Below, piece by piece: positions 1 to 8,903 of a stretch of DNA of 64,000 bases (position 1 is the first letter of the stretch; every line of letters starts with the position of its first letter). The stretch is from Lysobacter capsici (GTDB lineage Bacteria > Pseudomonadota > Gammaproteobacteria > Xanthomonadales > Xanthomonadaceae), in NCBI RefSeq assembly GCF_014779555.2, contig NZ_CP094357.1, positions 1,860,001-1,924,000 on the forward strand, given 5' to 3'. The notes below the pieces were generated by a model, which saw only the letters and a program-made list of their open reading frames with translations, ran no database searches and was not told the origin of the DNA. Both the position numbers and the translations under genes were made by a program.

Positions 1-1
1 C

Positions 2-454
<453 letters not shown>

Positions 455-494
455 TCATCCACACGACACACGACCAATCCTTAAGGGGCTTACG

Positions 495-986
495 ATGAAA
501 ACTTCCTCCCGCTTGCTGCTGATCGCCTGCCTGACGCTGCCGTTCGTGGCCGCCTGCCAGAAAGAGGAGAAGAAGGAGGTCGTCGAAGCCGCGCCGTTGT
601 CGGCGCCCAAGACCAGCGACGAAAATGCCTGGAACGCGTATCTGACCGACGTGGTCAAGCGCAATCTCGATAACGTCACCGGCAGCACCTACGTCTACGT
701 CCTGCCGGCGCCGGAAGCGCCGACCTTCGCCGGCGAATACGAGCGCATGGTCGAGAAGGCGCAGACCGACCTGTCGCGCGGCATCCTCGAAGGCAACTTG
801 GTCGCGTTCGGCTCGCCGAATTCGGCCAAGAGCGCCGACCTCGCCGTGGCCGCGCTGTCGAAGGCCGAGCCGGGCACGATGAAGGGCGTCAAGTTCATCT
901 TCATCGGCGACGCCGCCGACAGCGAACGCGTCAAGGCCGCCGCCGCGCCGGCTGGCGTGAACTACGTGTTCGCGCAGGTCAAGTAA
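495..986 (+). CDS. Small lipoprotein of unknown function
   Basis: 163 residues. The N-terminus is a lipoprotein signal peptide: MKTSSR, a hydrophobic stretch, then the lipobox FVAAC with the lipidated Cys near residue 21, followed by a charged QKEEKKE linker. The rest is a soluble alpha/beta-looking domain with no motif I recognise. It begins 40 bp after coaD with an AAGG-type ribosome site and ends at a good terminator, so it may be read from the coaD promoter. I recall a similar lipoprotein next to coaD in other Xanthomonadaceae. Function unknown. Confidence 0.8.
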   Translation: MKTSSRLLLIACLTLPFVAACQKEEKKEVVEAAPLSAPKTSDENAWNAYLTDVVKRNLDNVTGSTYVYVLPAPEAPTFAGEYERMVEKAQTDLSRGILEGNLVAFGSPNSAKSADLAVAALSKAEPGTMKGVKFIFIGDAADSERVKAAAAPAGVNYVFAQVK

Positions 987-1114
987 TCGAGATCGAGTAA
1001 GCAGGGCTGATCGGGCTGGCGACGCGGTGTGTGTACCGTGTCGCCGAACGCATCGGCATGTGTCGGTCGCGTCAGCGGCCGCTGCGGGACCGCAGTACTG
1101 CAGCACTGCATAGT

Positions 1115-1149
1115 CGAATCGAGCCGCTGATGCGGCTCGATTCGTTTTT
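1115..1149 (+). terminator. Rho-independent terminator after the lipoprotein gene
   Basis: Perfect 11-bp stem GAATCGAGCCG / CGGCTCGATTC with a short CTGATG-type loop, followed by GTTTTTG. Lies 128 bp downstream of the lipoprotein stop codon. Confidence 0.8.
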
Positions 1150-1214
1150 GTGGGCGGTCGCCGGCAATCAGATCGGGTAGGCGGTTTGTCGCGAATCTGT
1201 TCAAACCGGCCTGC

Positions 1215-1320
1215 TTACGCCATCCCGCTTAAGCCAACCCACTCAAGCCATCCCGCTCAAGCCGAATCGCTCAAGCCGAATCGCTAAAGACAAATCGCTC
1301 AAGCCAGCCCGCTCTTCAAG
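1215..1320. repeat. Degenerate ~15-bp tandem repeats (AAGCC..CGCT units)
   Basis: Run of imperfect units of the form CTCAAGCCNANYCGCT, seven or so in a row, for example CTCAAGCCGAATCGCT twice near 1255-1285. No open frame or structure explains it. It directly precedes the long hairpin repeats, and a related run follows them at about 1905-1995. Confidence 0.7.
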
Positions 1321-1375
1321 CAGGCTCTTTCCGCTTGGTTCTTTAGGCCCGTGGTCAAACAAACCCGGCCAGGCG

Positions 1376-1903
1376 CGTGACACAGCCCACTTTGCAAAAG
1401 GGGGCGGCGCCCGGCGCAACCGCGAGGTCGGGAAACACTGCAGCGCGGGGGATTCGCTTTTGCTTTCGCTCCACTCGCGCAGCAGAGCAAAAGCGAATCC
1501 CCCCAGTCCCCCTTTTCCAAAGGGGGGAACAGCGGTGGCGGACTGGTTGCAGCGGCCTGCTTAAACCCGGGCATATGGGCACAAGCAACGCTCTAGGCAC
1601 GGATCTAATAAACACGGGCAAGCGTGTGACACAGCCCACTTTGCAAAAGGGGGCGGCGCCCGGCGCAACCGCGAGGTCGGGAAACACTGCAGCGCGGGGG
1701 ATTCGCTTTTGCTTTTGCTCCACTCGCGCACTAGAGCAAAAGCGAATCCCCCCCAGCCCCCCTTTTCCAAAGGGGGGAACAGCGGTGGCGGACTGGTTCG
1801 CAGTGGCCTGCTTAAGAGCGCGTGACACAGCCCACTTTGCAAAAGGGGGCGGCGCCCGGCGCAACCGAGAGGTCGGAAAACTCTGCAGCGCGGGGGATTC
1901 GCT
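1376..1903. repeat. Three copies of a long hairpin-forming intergenic repeat
   Basis: Copies begin at about 1376, 1625 and 1821 with GTGACACAGCCCACTTTGCA and continue through a GC-rich segment to GGGGGATTCGC. The first two are nearly identical over about 170 bp and contain arms GGGGGATTCGCTTTTGC and GCAAAAGCGAATCCCCC, which would fold into a long hairpin. The third copy stops after the left arm and is truncated. Frames open through this region translate only the repeat and are not genes. I see no transposase or flanking target duplication. Confidence 0.8.
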
Positions 1904-1904
1904 C

Positions 1905-1995
1905 CAGTCAAGGCATCGCTTCTAATCAAGGCATCGCTACAGCCAAGGCACCGCTCCTAGCCAAGTCATCGCCCCAGCCAACACATCGCTCTGAC
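1905..1995. repeat. Degenerate 15-18-bp tandem repeats (CAAGGCATCGCT units)
   Basis: Units such as AGTCAAGGCATCGCT, AATCAAGGCATCGCT, AGCCAAGGCACCGCT, AGCCAAGTCATCGCC and AGCCAACACATCGCT follow one another. They resemble the run at 1215-1320 on the other side of the long hairpin repeats. The remaining stretch to the next gene (1996-2179) shows nothing I can name. Confidence 0.65.
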
Positions 1996-2179
1996 CGACA
2001 CATCGTCCAACCCCATACCCACAACCCCGATCACACCTGAACAACACCGCCAGCCCACCGATCCCCGCCCACGCGACGCAGCATCCCGGCCCATGGCTAT
2101 GCCCAGCGACCCGGGGGCCCTAAACTGCGCGCATGCGCTGCCATAGCGAATTCCGCTGCCCCCACGGCGCTGCCTGCCC

Positions 2180-2428
2180 ATGTCGCTGAAGATCAACGAA
2201 CTGTGCGTCAACTGCGACGTCTGCGAACCGGCCTGTCCCAATCAGGCCATCGCCCAGGGCGAGACGATCTATGTGATCGATCCGGCGCGCTGCACCGAAT
2301 GCGTCGGTCACTACGACGAACCGCAATGCGTGGTCGTGTGTCCGGTCGAGTGCATCGACAAGGACCCCGCCCACCCCGAATCCGAGCCGCAGCTGCTGGA
2401 AAAACTGCGGCGTCTACAACTGGAGTGA
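2180..2428 (+). CDS. YfhL-family 2[4Fe-4S] ferredoxin
   Basis: 82-residue cytoplasmic electron carrier. Cysteines at 9, 12, 15 and 19 (C-x2-C-x2-C-x3-C-P) form one cluster motif. A second set, CTEC then a spaced CVVVCPVEC, forms the other, with the extra loop typical of the YfhL/Alvin-type ferredoxins. Length is typical. The redox partner cannot be read from the sequence. Its stop lies 5 bp before the ggt start, so the two genes are probably cotranscribed. Confidence 0.93.
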   Translation: MSLKINELCVNCDVCEPACPNQAIAQGETIYVIDPARCTECVGHYDEPQCVVVCPVECIDKDPAHPESEPQLLEKLRRLQLE

Positions 2429-2433
2429 ACCCG

Positions 2434-4188
2434 ATGCGCAAGATGCCGTGGCCGCGAGCCGGTGCGTTGTCCCCGTGGCTGCTGGCCTCGTTGCTGCTGA
2501 TCGTCGCGCCCGCGTACTGCGAAGCGCCGGCGCAAAAAACCGCCGCGCGCACGCAGGCCGGCACCAGCGCCGCGCATCCGCCCGGCGCCGCGATCGCCAG
2601 CGCGCATTCGCTGTCGACCCAGGCCGGCCTGGAAATCATCGGCAAGGGCGGCAACGCCTTCGACGCCGCGATTGCGGTGTCCTCGACCCTGTCGGTGGTC
2701 GAACCGATCAGCTCGGGTATCGGCGGCGGCGGTTTCTTCCTGCTGCACGATGCGAAGAGCGGACGCGATGTGTTCGTCGACGCGCGCGAAACCGCCCCGG
2801 CCGCGTCCACGCCGGCCGCGTACCTGGACGACAAGGGCGAACTCAACCGCGACCGCGCCACCAACGGCCCGTGGTCGGCCGGCATCCCGGGGCTTCCGGC
2901 CGCGCTGGTGCACCTGGCGCAGAAGTACGGCAAGTTGCCGCTCAAGACCTCGCTGGCGCCGGCGATCCGGATCGCGCGCGAAGGCTTCCCGATCTACGCG
3001 CGCCTGGAAAAAGGCTACGGCAGCCGCCGCGAGGTGATGGAGCGTTACCGCGGCACCCGCGAGGTGTTCCTCGCCGCCGGTCACGCGCCCAAGACCGGCG
3101 AGATCCTCAAGCAACCCGATCTGGCGCGCACGTTGGAACTGCTCGCGGCCAAGGGCTTCGACGGTTTCTATCGCGGCGACGTCGCCGACAAGCTGCTCGC
3201 CGCGGTCAAGGAAGAGGGCGGCCAATGGCAGGCCAGCGAACTGGCCGACTACAAAGTCCGCGAGCGCGAACCGCTGCGGCTGAAGTACCGCGGCTGGGAC
3301 ATCGTCACCGCGCCGCCGCCGTCCTCGGGCGGCGTGGCGATGGCCGAGATCCTGCAGGTGATCGAGGGCTGGGACCTGAGCAAGCTCGATCCCGCGCATC
3401 GCACTCACATCCTCGCCGAGGCGATGCGCCGCGCGTACCGCGACCGCACCATCTATCTGGGCGATCCGGACTTCGTGAAGATGCCGCTCAAGCGCCTGAC
3501 CAGCCCGGATTACGCGGCCGGCCTGCGCGCGACGATCCATCCGGAAAAGGCCACCCCGAGCGATCTGCTGTCGGGCCAGCCGGCGCCGCTGGAAGACGAC
3601 GAGACCACCCATTTCTCGATCATCGACCGCGACGGCAACCGGGTCTCGGCGACCCAGACGGTCAACCTGCTGTACGGCTCGGGCATGATCGCGCCGGGCA
3701 CCGGCGTGCTGCTCAACAACGAGATGGACGACTTCGCCCTGCGCCCGGGCACGCCCAACGCGTTCGGCGTGATGGGCTTCGCCGCCAACGCGCCGGAGCC
3801 GGGCAAGCGCATGCTCAGCTCGATGACCCCGAGCTTCCTGGAATCGCAGGACAAGGTGATCGCGGTCGGCGCCCCCGGCGGCAGCCGCATCATCACCCAG
3901 GTGCTGCTGGCGATCCTGGCCTACGACGCCGGCCTGCAACCGCAGCAGGTCGCCGCGCTGCCGCGCATCCATCACCAGTGGATGCCCGACGTGATCTCGG
4001 CCGAGCAGGGCGCGCTCGACGCCGATACGGTCAAGCAGCTGCAGGCCATGGGCCACAAGGTCAACGCTGGCGAATCGAGCTGGGGCAACCTGCAGACGGT
4101 GATGTGGGACAAGCGCGCCAACACCTTGTCGGGCGGCACCGATCCGCGCAATCCGGTGGGGTTGGCTGAGATGTTGTTGAAGCCCTGA
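2434..4188 (+). CDS. ggt: Gamma-glutamyltranspeptidase
   Basis: 584-residue periplasmic proenzyme that cleaves gamma-glutamyl bonds of glutathione and transfers or hydrolyses the glutamyl group. A signal peptide (about residues 1-29, hydrophobic LLASLLLIVAPAY) is followed by the Ntn-hydrolase domain. The autoprocessing and catalytic Thr is residue 391, the first T of TTHFSIID, and a Gly-rich GAPGGSRIIT loop lies in the small subunit. ATG 2434 is chosen because GGAG sits 8 bp upstream and a signal peptide follows at once; longer in-frame extensions run into the ferredoxin gene. Confidence 0.96.
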   Translation: MRKMPWPRAGALSPWLLASLLLIVAPAYCEAPAQKTAARTQAGTSAAHPPGAAIASAHSLSTQAGLEIIGKGGNAFDAAIAVSSTLSVVEPISSGIGGGGFFLLHDAKSGRDVFVDARETAPAASTPAAYLDDKGELNRDRATNGPWSAGIPGLPAALVHLAQKYGKLPLKTSLAPAIRIAREGFPIYARLEKGYGSRREVMERYRGTREVFLAAGHAPKTGEILKQPDLARTLELLAAKGFDGFYRGDVADKLLAAVKEEGGQWQASELADYKVREREPLRLKYRGWDIVTAPPPSSGGVAMAEILQVIEGWDLSKLDPAHRTHILAEAMRRAYRDRTIYLGDPDFVKMPLKRLTSPDYAAGLRATIHPEKATPSDLLSGQPAPLEDDETTHFSIIDRDGNRVSATQTVNLLYGSGMIAPGTGVLLNNEMDDFALRPGTPNAFGVMGFAANAPEPGKRMLSSMTPSFLESQDKVIAVGAPGGSRIITQVLLAILAYDAGLQPQQVAALPRIHHQWMPDVISAEQGALDADTVKQLQAMGHKVNAGESSWGNLQTVMWDKRANTLSGGTDPRNPVGLAEMLLKP

Positions 4189-4192
4189 GAAG

Positions 4193-4400
4193 CCGGGAAT
4201 CGGGAATTGGGAGTCGGGAATCGTAAAAGCGGCTGCGTCGGCTCTGGCTGTTCCGATTCCCCATTCCCGCCGCGTGTCGGTGACATGCGCAGGTGTTGTC
4301 GAAGCTCCGATGGGCCGGGAATCGGGAGTCGGAATCGTAAAAACGGCTGCGTCGGCTTTGGCCGTTCCGATTCCCCATTCCCGATTCCCCATTCCCGTCG
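4193..4400. repeat. Two copies of a hairpin element with GGGAATC-type iterated arms
   Basis: Copies at about 4193-4273 and 4313-4400. Each has a left arm of two to four GGGAATC-like heptamers, a core beginning CGTAAAAGCGGCTGCGTCGGC-like (GTAAAARCGGCTGC), and a right arm of GATTCCC-like heptamers complementary to the left. The pair fills the gap between ggt and the next gene. Confidence 0.75.
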
Positions 4401-4491
4401 CGTGTCAAACCAATGGCGCACCCGCCACGCCGTGCAGTAGATTGCGCCGCATGGACAGCACGCACGGCGTTTCAGGACAGGGGAATCGGCA

Positions 4492-5073
4492 ATGAGTGAC
4501 GACGACAAGCGTTGGTACACCCGCGTGCCCGCGATCTCGATCGCGCTGGTCGCGTTTCTCGTCGCCCTGACCACGCTGATCAACAACGTGCGCGAGATCG
4601 GCGGGCTCAAGGACAAGACCCCGCCCGCGCCGGCCACCGCCACGCCGGCCGCGCCGGCGGTCAAGCCCGAGGCGCCCAAGGCGCCGTCGCGCTATTCGGT
4701 GCTGCTGACCCTGGAAAAGATCGAAGTGATCAACGACGGCACCAGCGGCAGCACCTCGTGGTCGTTCGACGTCAGCGCCGGCGGCCAGGATCTGTTCGAA
4801 CTGCCGGCGCGCGATTACCTCGACACCGAGGAAAGCCGCAACGTCACCCCGCGCACCAGCGATCCGTCGATGGGCCGGGTGGTCCTGGTCCCGGGCCAGG
4901 AAATGCTGATCAAGATCAGCGGCCGTTCGTCCGGACTGATCAGCAAGACCTCGGCCAGCGGCACCGCGACCCTGGTCGCCGAGCGCGCGCTCGCGCCGGT
5001 GCGGGTGGTCGCGGCCGATCCGCGCGACGGCGAGTTCGTGTTTCATTTCGCTACGGTGGCTACGGCGCAGTGA
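4492..5073 (+). CDS. Membrane-anchored protein of unknown function
   Basis: 193 residues. A short charged N-terminus (MSDDDKRW) leads into one membrane helix at about residues 13-32, then an Ala/Pro/Lys-rich linker (about 44-67) and a 120-residue C-terminal domain rich in beta-prone residues, probably periplasmic. No catalytic motif is visible. ATG 4492 has GGGGAATC upstream rather than a clear Shine-Dalgarno. It stands alone between two repeat-filled gaps. Function unknown. Confidence 0.7.
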   Translation: MSDDDKRWYTRVPAISIALVAFLVALTTLINNVREIGGLKDKTPPAPATATPAAPAVKPEAPKAPSRYSVLLTLEKIEVINDGTSGSTSWSFDVSAGGQDLFELPARDYLDTEESRNVTPRTSDPSMGRVVLVPGQEMLIKISGRSSGLISKTSASGTATLVAERALAPVRVVAADPRDGEFVFHFATVATAQ

Positions 5074-5082
5074 AGCTGTGAG

Positions 5083-5341
5083 GCCGGGAATCGGGAATGG
5101 GGAATAGGGAATCGTAAAAGCGGCCCCGATGCGATCATGCTGTTTCGATTCCCGATTCCCGATTCCCGATTCCCGATTCCCGATTCCCGATTCCCGATTC
5201 CCGATTCCCGGCCACTTCCCGATTCCTGGCCGCGACCGGCAATGAAGCCGAGATTGGTGAATCGGCAATAAGGAATCGGAAACGCAAACGCCGGCGTGGC
5301 CTGCTTTTACGATTCCCGATTCTCCATTCCCGATTCCCGGC
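5083..5341. repeat. Hairpin elements and a perfect 9-copy GATTCCC array
   Basis: One element of the same family as at 4193-4400 runs from about 5083, with left GGGAATC-type units and core CGTAAAAGCGGCC. Its right arm has expanded into nine exact tandem GATTCCC heptamers at 5147-5209. A further element in reverse orientation lies at about 5256-5341 (core read as GCTTTTACGATTCCC). The whole gap before the metallo-hydrolase consists of this material. Confidence 0.85.
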
Positions 5342-5389
5342 CCCAAGCGGCTAAAATCGACCTTCCCCCGCCAACCCGGTAGAACCGCC

Positions 5390-6280
5390 ATGAAACTCTG
5401 GTCGATCCTGGGCAACTCGCAGAAGCTCGACGGCGGCGCGATGTTCGGCAACGCGCCGCGTGCGATGTGGGCCAAATGGTCGCCGCCCGACGAACACAAC
5501 CGCATCGCGCTGGCCTGCCGCGCGCTGCTCGCCAGCCCGCTGGCCGGCAAGACGGTGTTGTTCGAGGCCGGCATCGGCGCGTTCTTCGAACCCAAGCTGC
5601 GCGAGCGCTACGGCGTGGTCGAAGATCGCCATGTGCTGATCGAGTCGCTGGCCAAGGCCGGTTTCGCGCCGCAGGACATCGACGTGGTGGTGCTGTCGCA
5701 TCTGCATTTCGACCATGCCGGCGGTTTGCTGGCGCCGTGGTCGCAAGGGCAGGCGCCGCAGCTGTTGTTCCCGAATGCGTCCTACCTGGTCGGCCGCGAA
5801 CATTACGAGCGCGCGCGCCATCCGCATGCGCGCGACCGCGCCAGTTTCATCGCCGAGTTGCCGCAATTGCTGGAAGCCACCGGCCGCCTGGAACTGGTCG
5901 AAGGCGCGTATTCGAAACTGCTCGGCGACAGCGTGCGCTTCCACTACAGCGACGGCCACACGCCCGGCCTGATGCTGGCCGAGATCGTCGGCCCCGAGCG
6001 CGAAGACGGCCAGCCGCACGGCGGCGTGGTGTTCTGCGCCGACCTGATTCCCGGCCGGCCGTGGGTGCATGTGCCGATCACGATGGGTTACGACCGCAAC
6101 GCCGAGCTGCTGATCGACGAGAAGAAGGCGTTCCTCAGCGACAAGCTCGAACGCAACGTGCATCTGTTCTTCACCCACGATCCCGAGTGCGCGCTGGCCC
6201 AGGTGGTGCGCGACGACAAGGGCAAGTTCGGCACCACCCACGAGGTCGCCGAATTGCAGGCGCGGGCCTTGGCTGCATGA
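5390..6280 (+). CDS. MBL-fold metallo-hydrolase
   Basis: 296-residue zinc hydrolase. The signature HLHFDH (His104, His106, Asp108, His109) binds the two metals, HTPG supplies the next His, and VFCADLIPG the bridging Asp. The overall layout, with the substrate loop between strands and a FTHDPE motif near the C-terminus, resembles the AHL-lactonase/YtnP-like branch. That could mean lactone hydrolysis (quorum quenching), but substrate cannot be deduced. No signal peptide. Stop codon overlaps the next start (ATGA). Confidence 0.88.
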   Translation: MKLWSILGNSQKLDGGAMFGNAPRAMWAKWSPPDEHNRIALACRALLASPLAGKTVLFEAGIGAFFEPKLRERYGVVEDRHVLIESLAKAGFAPQDIDVVVLSHLHFDHAGGLLAPWSQGQAPQLLFPNASYLVGREHYERARHPHARDRASFIAELPQLLEATGRLELVEGAYSKLLGDSVRFHYSDGHTPGLMLAEIVGPEREDGQPHGGVVFCADLIPGRPWVHVPITMGYDRNAELLIDEKKAFLSDKLERNVHLFFTHDPECALAQVVRDDKGKFGTTHEVAELQARALAA

Positions 6281-7065
6281 ACCTGCGCCGCGCGATGCGG
6301 CGTTGGCGCGGCCTCGCGCTCGCCGCGGTGGTGCTGATCTGCGCCGCCTGCCCGTTATCGGCGCAGGAAACCGCGGACGGCGAACCGCTGGGCGACCCGC
6401 AGGCCGGCAAGGCCTTGTCGGATCGCGATTTCGGCGTGACCACGCGGCAGTTCGGTCTCGATCGTCGGGTCGAGATGTATCAATGGCGGCGCGAGTTCGG
6501 TATCGCCACCCAGGGCGACGGCTACGAGCGGGTCTGGAACGCGGCGCCGATCGATTCGACCGGTTTTACTTCCGGCTACGTCAATCCGCCCAGGATGCCG
6601 CTGGAAAACAAGCGCTGGTGGTCGGAGTCGGCGACGCTCGACGGCAAGCCGCTCGGCAGCGAGGTGTTGCGCGCGGTCGGCGAGTGGCGGGTGTTCCGGC
6701 CGAATTTCAGCCGCTTGCCGGCGAACCTGGCGGCGACCTTCCAGCCCGAAGGCGATGGCCTGGGCAGTTCCGAGAATCCGCTCGATCCGCAGATCGGCGA
6801 CCTGCGCGTCACTTGGCGCGAACTGCGCCTGCCGTCGCTGGAGGGCAAGCTGGAACTGCGCGACGGCGTGTGGCATCTGCGGCCCGAAGCGATCGCCGCG
6901 GCCCTGAATCCGGCGGCGGCGCGCGATCGCGCGATCGTGGTCGGGCCGGAGCCGGAGGACAAGCGCTGGTCGCCGGGGTGGTTCGCGCTGGCGGTCGTGT
7001 TCGCGCTCGGGTTGCTGTATCGGTTGCGCAGGCGGCGTCGGGCTAAGGCGCAAGCGAAGTCGTAG
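6277..7065 (+). CDS. TMEM43/LUMA-family membrane protein
   Basis: 262 residues. N-terminal hydrophobic segment (about 12-29, signal anchor or signal peptide ending SAQE), a large non-membrane domain, and a C-terminal membrane helix (about 232-250) with an Arg-rich tail. The segments [10 protein letters not shown] and [14 protein letters not shown] match the conserved MYQW and NP-x-x-P-x-x-GDLRV blocks I recall from TMEM43. It is shorter than the human protein (400 residues) and has fewer membrane helices. It starts within the stop codon of the metallo-hydrolase gene, implying translational coupling. Molecular role unknown. Confidence 0.75.
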   Translation: MNLRRAMRRWRGLALAAVVLICAACPLSAQETADGEPLGDPQAGKALSDRDFGVTTRQFGLDRRVEMYQWRREFGIATQGDGYERVWNAAPIDSTGFTSGYVNPPRMPLENKRWWSESATLDGKPLGSEVLRAVGEWRVFRPNFSRLPANLAATFQPEGDGLGSSENPLDPQIGDLRVTWRELRLPSLEGKLELRDGVWHLRPEAIAAALNPAAARDRAIVVGPEPEDKRWSPGWFALAVVFALGLLYRLRRRRRAKAQAKS

Positions 7066-7131
7066 TTGCGCAGGTCGGCTACGTCATGTCTGCCGCGCAG
7101 AGGCGTCAGTGCGTTTTGCCTTTATTGCTCG

Positions 7132-7247
7132 TCATTCCCGCGAACGCGGGAATCCAGCGACTTTCGCGCCGACGCGGTCAAGCGATGGCAGATCGACGGA
7201 CAGTGGCAACTTCAAAGTCACTGGATTCCCGCGTTCGCGGGAATGAC
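7132..7247. repeat. Inverted pair of palindromic ATTCCCGCGAACGCGGGAAT repeats
   Basis: Unit TCATTCCCGCGAACGCGGGA at 7132 and its inverse ending GGGAATGAC at 7247 enclose about 60 bp. Each unit is itself a near-perfect palindrome. A second pair with the same flanks is at 26265-26347, and a single unit at 30731-30757. Confidence 0.85.
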
Positions 7248-7313
7248 GGAATGCAGGGGCGTCGGTATTCGTGCTTTCAGACCGACTCAGGCCTGCGCAG
7301 GCTGCGCGAAACA

Positions 7314-7949
7314 TCAAGCGTAATGCTTGGTCCCGAAAATCTTGTCCCCCGCATCGCCCAATCCCGGCAGGATGTAGCCGACCTCGTTGAGGCGCTCGTC
7401 GACCGAGGCGGTGAACACTTCCACGTCCGGATGCCGCGCTTCCAGCGCCTTGAGGCCTTCCGGCGCGGCGACCAGGAACAGGCCCTTGATGCGCTTGCAG
7501 CCGGCGTTCTTGAGCAGGTCGACGGTGGCGATCAGGCTGCCGCCGGTGGCGAGCATCGGGTCGAGGATCAGCGCGGTGCGCTCGTCCATGCGGCCGGTGA
7601 GTTTTTCGTAGTAGCCGACCGGCTGCAGGGTGTCCTCGTCGCGCTGCAGGCCGACCACGCCGACCTTGGCCGCCGGAATCAGCTCCAGCACGCCCGGCAG
7701 CATGCCCAGGCCGGCGCGCAGGATCGGCACCAGGGTGACTTTCGCGCCCTTGATCCGACGGGTGACGACCGGCCCGGCCCAGCCTTCGACCACGGCTTCC
7801 TCGGTTTCCAGGTCGGCGGTGGCCTCGTAGGTCAGCAGGGTGGCGACTTCCGAGGCCAGCTCGCGGAACGACTTGGTGCTGTTGTCGGCGCGGCGCATCA
7901 GGCCGAGTTTGTGCTGCACCAGGGGATGGCGGACTTCTACGATTTTCAT
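7314..7949 (-). CDS. upp: Uracil phosphoribosyltransferase
   Basis: 211-residue cytoplasmic salvage enzyme that makes UMP from uracil and PRPP. The PRPP-binding loop [11 protein letters not shown] and the C-terminal uracil-binding [11 protein letters not shown] are both present, and the length matches the E. coli enzyme (208). It begins with the expected [14 protein letters not shown]. It is a single gene: the neighbours are a repeat pair on one side and small unknown genes on the other. Confidence 0.97.
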   Translation of the reverse strand: MKIVEVRHPLVQHKLGLMRRADNSTKSFRELASEVATLLTYEATADLETEEAVVEGWAGPVVTRRIKGAKVTLVPILRAGLGMLPGVLELIPAAKVGVVGLQRDEDTLQPVGYYEKLTGRMDERTALILDPMLATGGSLIATVDLLKNAGCKRIKGLFLVAAPEGLKALEARHPDVEVFTASVDERLNEVGYILPGLGDAGDKIFGTKHYA

Positions 7950-8080
7950 GAGGGGCCTGGGGATGCGGGCGGCGGTTGCCGCAAGGATTGATGGTTACGC
8001 GGCGGCGCGCAAGCGCGGTTTGACCATTGCCCGGACTGGAAGCCGCGGCGTGTTGTCCGATACACACGCGCAACGCGGTT

Positions 8081-8521
8081 TCACGCCGCGATGCGTTCCA
8101 CCCGCAGGCTAGGCGGCATCGCGTCGTCGAAGCTCCAGCGGTAACGGAAAGGCGGGTCTTCGGATATGGCGACGATGCCGCGCGGTTCGAACGTCGCCGA
8201 AACGAAGATTTCGGCGCAATCGCAATACAGCAGCCAGCGCGGCGTTTGCTTGCCGGCATCGAATAAAGCGAGAAACCCTTCCGCTTCGTAGGCCCCGCCG
8301 CCGCCGATGGCAATGCGTCCGTCCGCATCCCGAGCCTCGAACCCGGGATAGAGCGTCGCCATGCCGGTATCGTCGTCAGGCGGCGCAAGCGAATCCCGAT
8401 CGGCCAATCGCAGCTCGTCGCAGAGACTTCCGTGCAGGGCGAACCAACGCCCGTCGCGAAGTCGCACGCCGTTCGCCACCGGCAGCTCGAACGGCTCGGT
8501 GGCGACGATACGGGGAAACAC
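8081..8521 (-). CDS. Hypothetical protein
   Basis: 146 residues, soluble, acidic, no signal peptide or recognised motif. The only usable start in frame is GTG at 8521; codons remain open from there back to the stop of the upstream gene at 8555, so the two genes lie 33 bp apart in the same direction and may be an operon. The start is uncertain because no strong ribosome site precedes the GTG. Confidence 0.6.
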   Translation of the reverse strand: MFPRIVATEPFELPVANGVRLRDGRWFALHGSLCDELRLADRDSLAPPDDDTGMATLYPGFEARDADGRIAIGGGGAYEAEGFLALFDAGKQTPRWLLYCDCAEIFVSATFEPRGIVAISEDPPFRYRWSFDDAMPPSLRVERIAA

Positions 8522-8554
8522 CGTGGCGGTGTCGCGCTCGATTACCGGATCGGC

Positions 8555-8797
8555 TCAGGCGGTACGAACGTACTGGATCTCGATCCCGTCGCTGCCGCCG
8601 ATCGCCGCGCGCAGCACGGTGATCAGCGAGCCGGCGTTGAGATGATCGATTTCGATCATGTCGACCACCGCGTGATCGATCCAGTAGTCCTGATCCTTGC
8701 TGTCTTCTTCTTCCAGCGCGGCGACCAGAATCTGCAGTTCCTCTTCGCTGATCTCGCCGATGTCGGCGCCGGTTTCCTTGTTCGACAAACGAATCAT
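8555..8797 (-). CDS. Conserved small acidic hypothetical protein
   Basis: 80 residues beginning MIRLSNKETGADIGEI. It contains an acidic helix (EEELQILVAALEEEDSKD), then YWIDHAVVDMIE and a C-terminal DGIEIQYVR. I recall this compact protein as common in Xanthomonadaceae without a proven role. ATG 8797 is preferred over an upstream in-frame start because AGGA lies about 10 bp before it and the extension is repeat sequence. Confidence 0.75.
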   Translation of the reverse strand: MIRLSNKETGADIGEISEEELQILVAALEEEDSKDQDYWIDHAVVDMIEIDHLNAGSLITVLRAAIGGSDGIEIQYVRTA

Positions 8798-8817
8798 TGC
8801 GTAGATCCTGAAAGCAG

Positions 8818-8898
8818 AAGTGAGTGGAGAAAAGTGAGAAACGAGTATAAGCGACGGATCGCTCCCACTCACTCCTCACTCCTCTTAACTCACTCCCA
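8818..8898. repeat. Hairpin element with iterated CTCACTC-type arms
   Basis: Left arm GTGAGTGGAGAAAAGTGAG, core ACGAGTATAAGCGACGGATC, right arm CTCACTCCTCACTCCTC. Same architecture as the copies at 48020-48180, and a core opening (GTATAAGCG) like that of the GATTCCC family. Fills the gap between the small protein and the aminotransferase. Confidence 0.65.
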
Positions 8899-8903
8899 GG
8901 CCG

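Noticed and set aside
1377-1929. Overlapping open frames of 90-180 residues on both strands in the repeat island
   Set aside because: They translate the long hairpin repeat, giving repeated phrases in both directions, with no ribosome sites.
5147-5209. CRISPR-like regular repeats
   Set aside because: Head-to-tail 7-mers without spacers and no cas genes; it is a simple tandem array within a hairpin element.
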